Positions 62,896-64,000 of a DNA stretch of 64,000 nucleotides are shown here, piece after piece. Below the pieces are notes generated by a model. That model searched no databases and was not told the origin of the DNA. It saw nothing but the letters and a program-made list of their open reading frames with translations. The DNA comes from Phaeovibrio sulfidiphilus (lineage in GTDB: Bacteria; Pseudomonadota; Alphaproteobacteria; Rhodospirillales; Rhodospirillaceae), in NCBI RefSeq assembly GCF_014861485.1, contig NZ_JACZHT010000006.1:1-64000 (forward strand), given 5' to 3'. Positions within the stretch are counted from its first letter, which is position 1. Each line of letters opens with the position of its first letter. The position numbers and the translations under genes were made by a program.

Positions 62896-64000
62896 TCACT
62901 TCGTTTCCGCGCTTTCCGGATCCACGTAGCGGGGGAACACCCCGGCCGGGGCCGGAAGCTCGGTCCCCGGCACCAGGCGCACCGAGGGCTCCAGGGCCCC
63001 GAATGCCCGGGCATCGTCCTTGCAGGCAAGCTGGTCAAGAAGCCGGGCCGCCGCGTTTGGCGTGAACGGCTGCATCAGGATCGCGATCCGGCGGACCGTC
63101 TCCGCCAGCACATAGAGAACCGTTCCCATGCGCCCGGTGTCGGTCTTGCGCAGAACCCAGGGGGCCTGCCGGTCGATATAGGCATTGGCCTGGCGCACGA
63201 CAACCCAGATGGTCTCGAGGGCCTCGCCGAAGGCCTGACGGTCCAGCGCCGCACGGACCGCGGAGAGCATGGCCTGGGCCGCGCCCAGCATGACCTCGTC
63301 ATCCGGCGTGAACTCCAGAGGCTGGGGAACCTGTCCCCCGCAATTCTTGGCAATCATGGACAGGGACCGCTGGGCGAGGTTGCCCAGGTCGTTGGCCAGC
63401 TCGCTGTTCACGCGTCCCACCATGGCCCGGTGGGAGAAATCCCCGTCGTTTCCGAAGGGCACCTCCCGCATGAGGAAGTAGCGCACCGCGTCCAGCCCGT
63501 AGGTGTTGACCAGGTCCACCGGGTCGATGATGTTGCCCAGGCGCTTGGAGATCTTCTCCCCCTCGTTGGTCCACCAGCCGTGGGCGAAGACCCGCTTCGG
63601 GGGCTCCAGGTCGGCGGCCAGAAGGAAGGCAGGCCAGTAGACCGCATGGAAACGGACGATATCCTTGCCCACCATGTGGATGTCGGCGGGCCAGTAGCGG
63701 GCATAGTCACCGTCCTGCTCCGGGTAGCCGAGAGCGGTGATGTAGTTCGTCAGCGCATCCATCCAGACGTACATGACATGACGCTCGTCACCGGGGACGG
63801 GAACGCCCCAGGAGAAGGTCGTGCGCGATACGGACAGATCCGTCAGACCGCCCTCGACAAAGCGGATGATCTCGTTGCGGCGGCTTTCCGGGGCGATGAA
63901 ATCCGGGTGCGTCCGGTAGAACTCCAACAAGGGCTCCTGCCAGCGGGACAGGCGGAAAAAGTAGCTGGGCTCCTCGACCCACTCCACCACGGCGCCCGAG
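62896..64000 (-). CDS. metG: Methionyl-tRNA synthetase, C-terminal part (runs off window)
   Basis: 367 codons of a gene continuing past the right edge (full length usually about 510-520). Present: EPSYFFRLS, YVWMDALTNYITALGY (the methionine-site region), KDIVRFHAVYWPAFLLAA, the KMSKS-loop equivalent reading KISKR (usual last residue Ser), DAVRYFLMREVPFGNDGDFS, and the helical anticodon-binding domain. Charges tRNA-Met. Head of the metG-tatD-MBL operon. Confidence 0.95.
   Translation of the reverse strand, partial: SGAVVEWVEEPSYFFRLSRWQEPLLEFYRTHPDFIAPESRRNEIIRFVEGGLTDLSVSRTTFSWGVPVPGDERHVMYVWMDALTNYITALGYPEQDGDYARYWPADIHMVGKDIVRFHAVYWPAFLLAADLEPPKRVFAHGWWTNEGEKISKRLGNIIDPVDLVNTYGLDAVRYFLMREVPFGNDGDFSHRAMVGRVNSELANDLGNLAQRSLSMIAKNCGGQVPQPLEFTPDDEVMLGAAQAMLSAVRAALDRQAFGEALETIWVVVRQANAYIDRQAPWVLRKTDTGRMGTVLYVLAETVRRIAILMQPFTPNAAARLLDQLACKDDARAFGALEPSVRLVPGTELPAPAGVFPRYVDPESAETK

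Overview
This is a 64 kb, GC-rich chromosomal window that reads as an alphaproteobacterium, most likely of the Rhodospirillales. The inference rests on gene content: a late hopanoid cluster (hpnI-J-K-L), a DUF484/xerC pair, hsp20 followed by a DUF1150 gene, an aminotransferase/hom/glpX/recJ cluster, a separate F1 ATP synthase operon in the order atpH-A-G-D-C, and a LexA box of the alphaproteobacterial GTTC-N7-GTTC type. No species is named because nothing in the sequence fixes one. Most of the window is core housekeeping DNA. No CRISPR array, insertion sequence, rRNA or intact prophage was seen.

Layout. 1-1.7 kb is a decayed stretch: the C-terminal remnant of a flavin monooxygenase back to back with a frameshifted ABC ATPase, ending at a tRNA-Glu(CTC) whose 3' end faces the decay. 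1.9-5.2 kb holds a YbjN-type secreted protein, the acetate symporter pair yjcH-actP and an I78-inhibitor-like lipoprotein. 5.4-8.1 kb holds the three AmmeMemoRadiSam genes, of unknown function, A and B together and the radical SAM gene divergent. 8.4-14.8 kb holds an unrecognised three-helix membrane protein and then the tightly coupled hpnIJKL genes for hopanoid head-group modification, preceded by a strong promoter and a leader with two terminator-like hairpins. 15.4-20.7 kb holds an AEC transporter, a CreD-like protein, xerC, a DUF484 gene and fsa. 20.9-28.4 kb holds priA and the atpHAGDC operon.

29.2-37 kb holds an OmpA-domain protein, aminotransferase, homoserine dehydrogenase, a GlpX homologue that has lost several catalytic metal ligands, recJ and a YgjP-type metallopeptidase. 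37.2-40.1 kb holds two small cysteine-containing exported proteins that look related, hsp20-DUF1150 and an Fe/Mn superoxide dismutase. 40.3-45.8 kb holds an NDUFAF6-like protein, metY-hemB, and a SAM hydrolase coupled to an orphan TRAP-type binding protein. 45.9-50.7 kb holds a penicillin-acylase-family protein with an unusual nucleophile context, a MotA gene with a large in-frame internal deletion, and an intact motB.

50.7-51.6 kb is non-coding with degenerate repeats. 51.6-58.1 kb holds lexA with its operator, an inositol-monophosphatase-family gene, a lipoprotein-like protein, mazG and the polyamine genes speE, speD and ornithine decarboxylase. 58.3-64 kb holds a membrane protein, a ZIP metal transporter with palindromes upstream, and an MBL hydrolase/tatD/metG group running off the right edge.

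The observations most worth a second look are the GlpX homologue without catalytic residues, the internally deleted MotA beside an intact MotB, the complete AmmeMemoRadiSam trio, the terminator-bearing leader of the hopanoid genes, and the altered nucleophile motif in the penicillin-acylase homologue.
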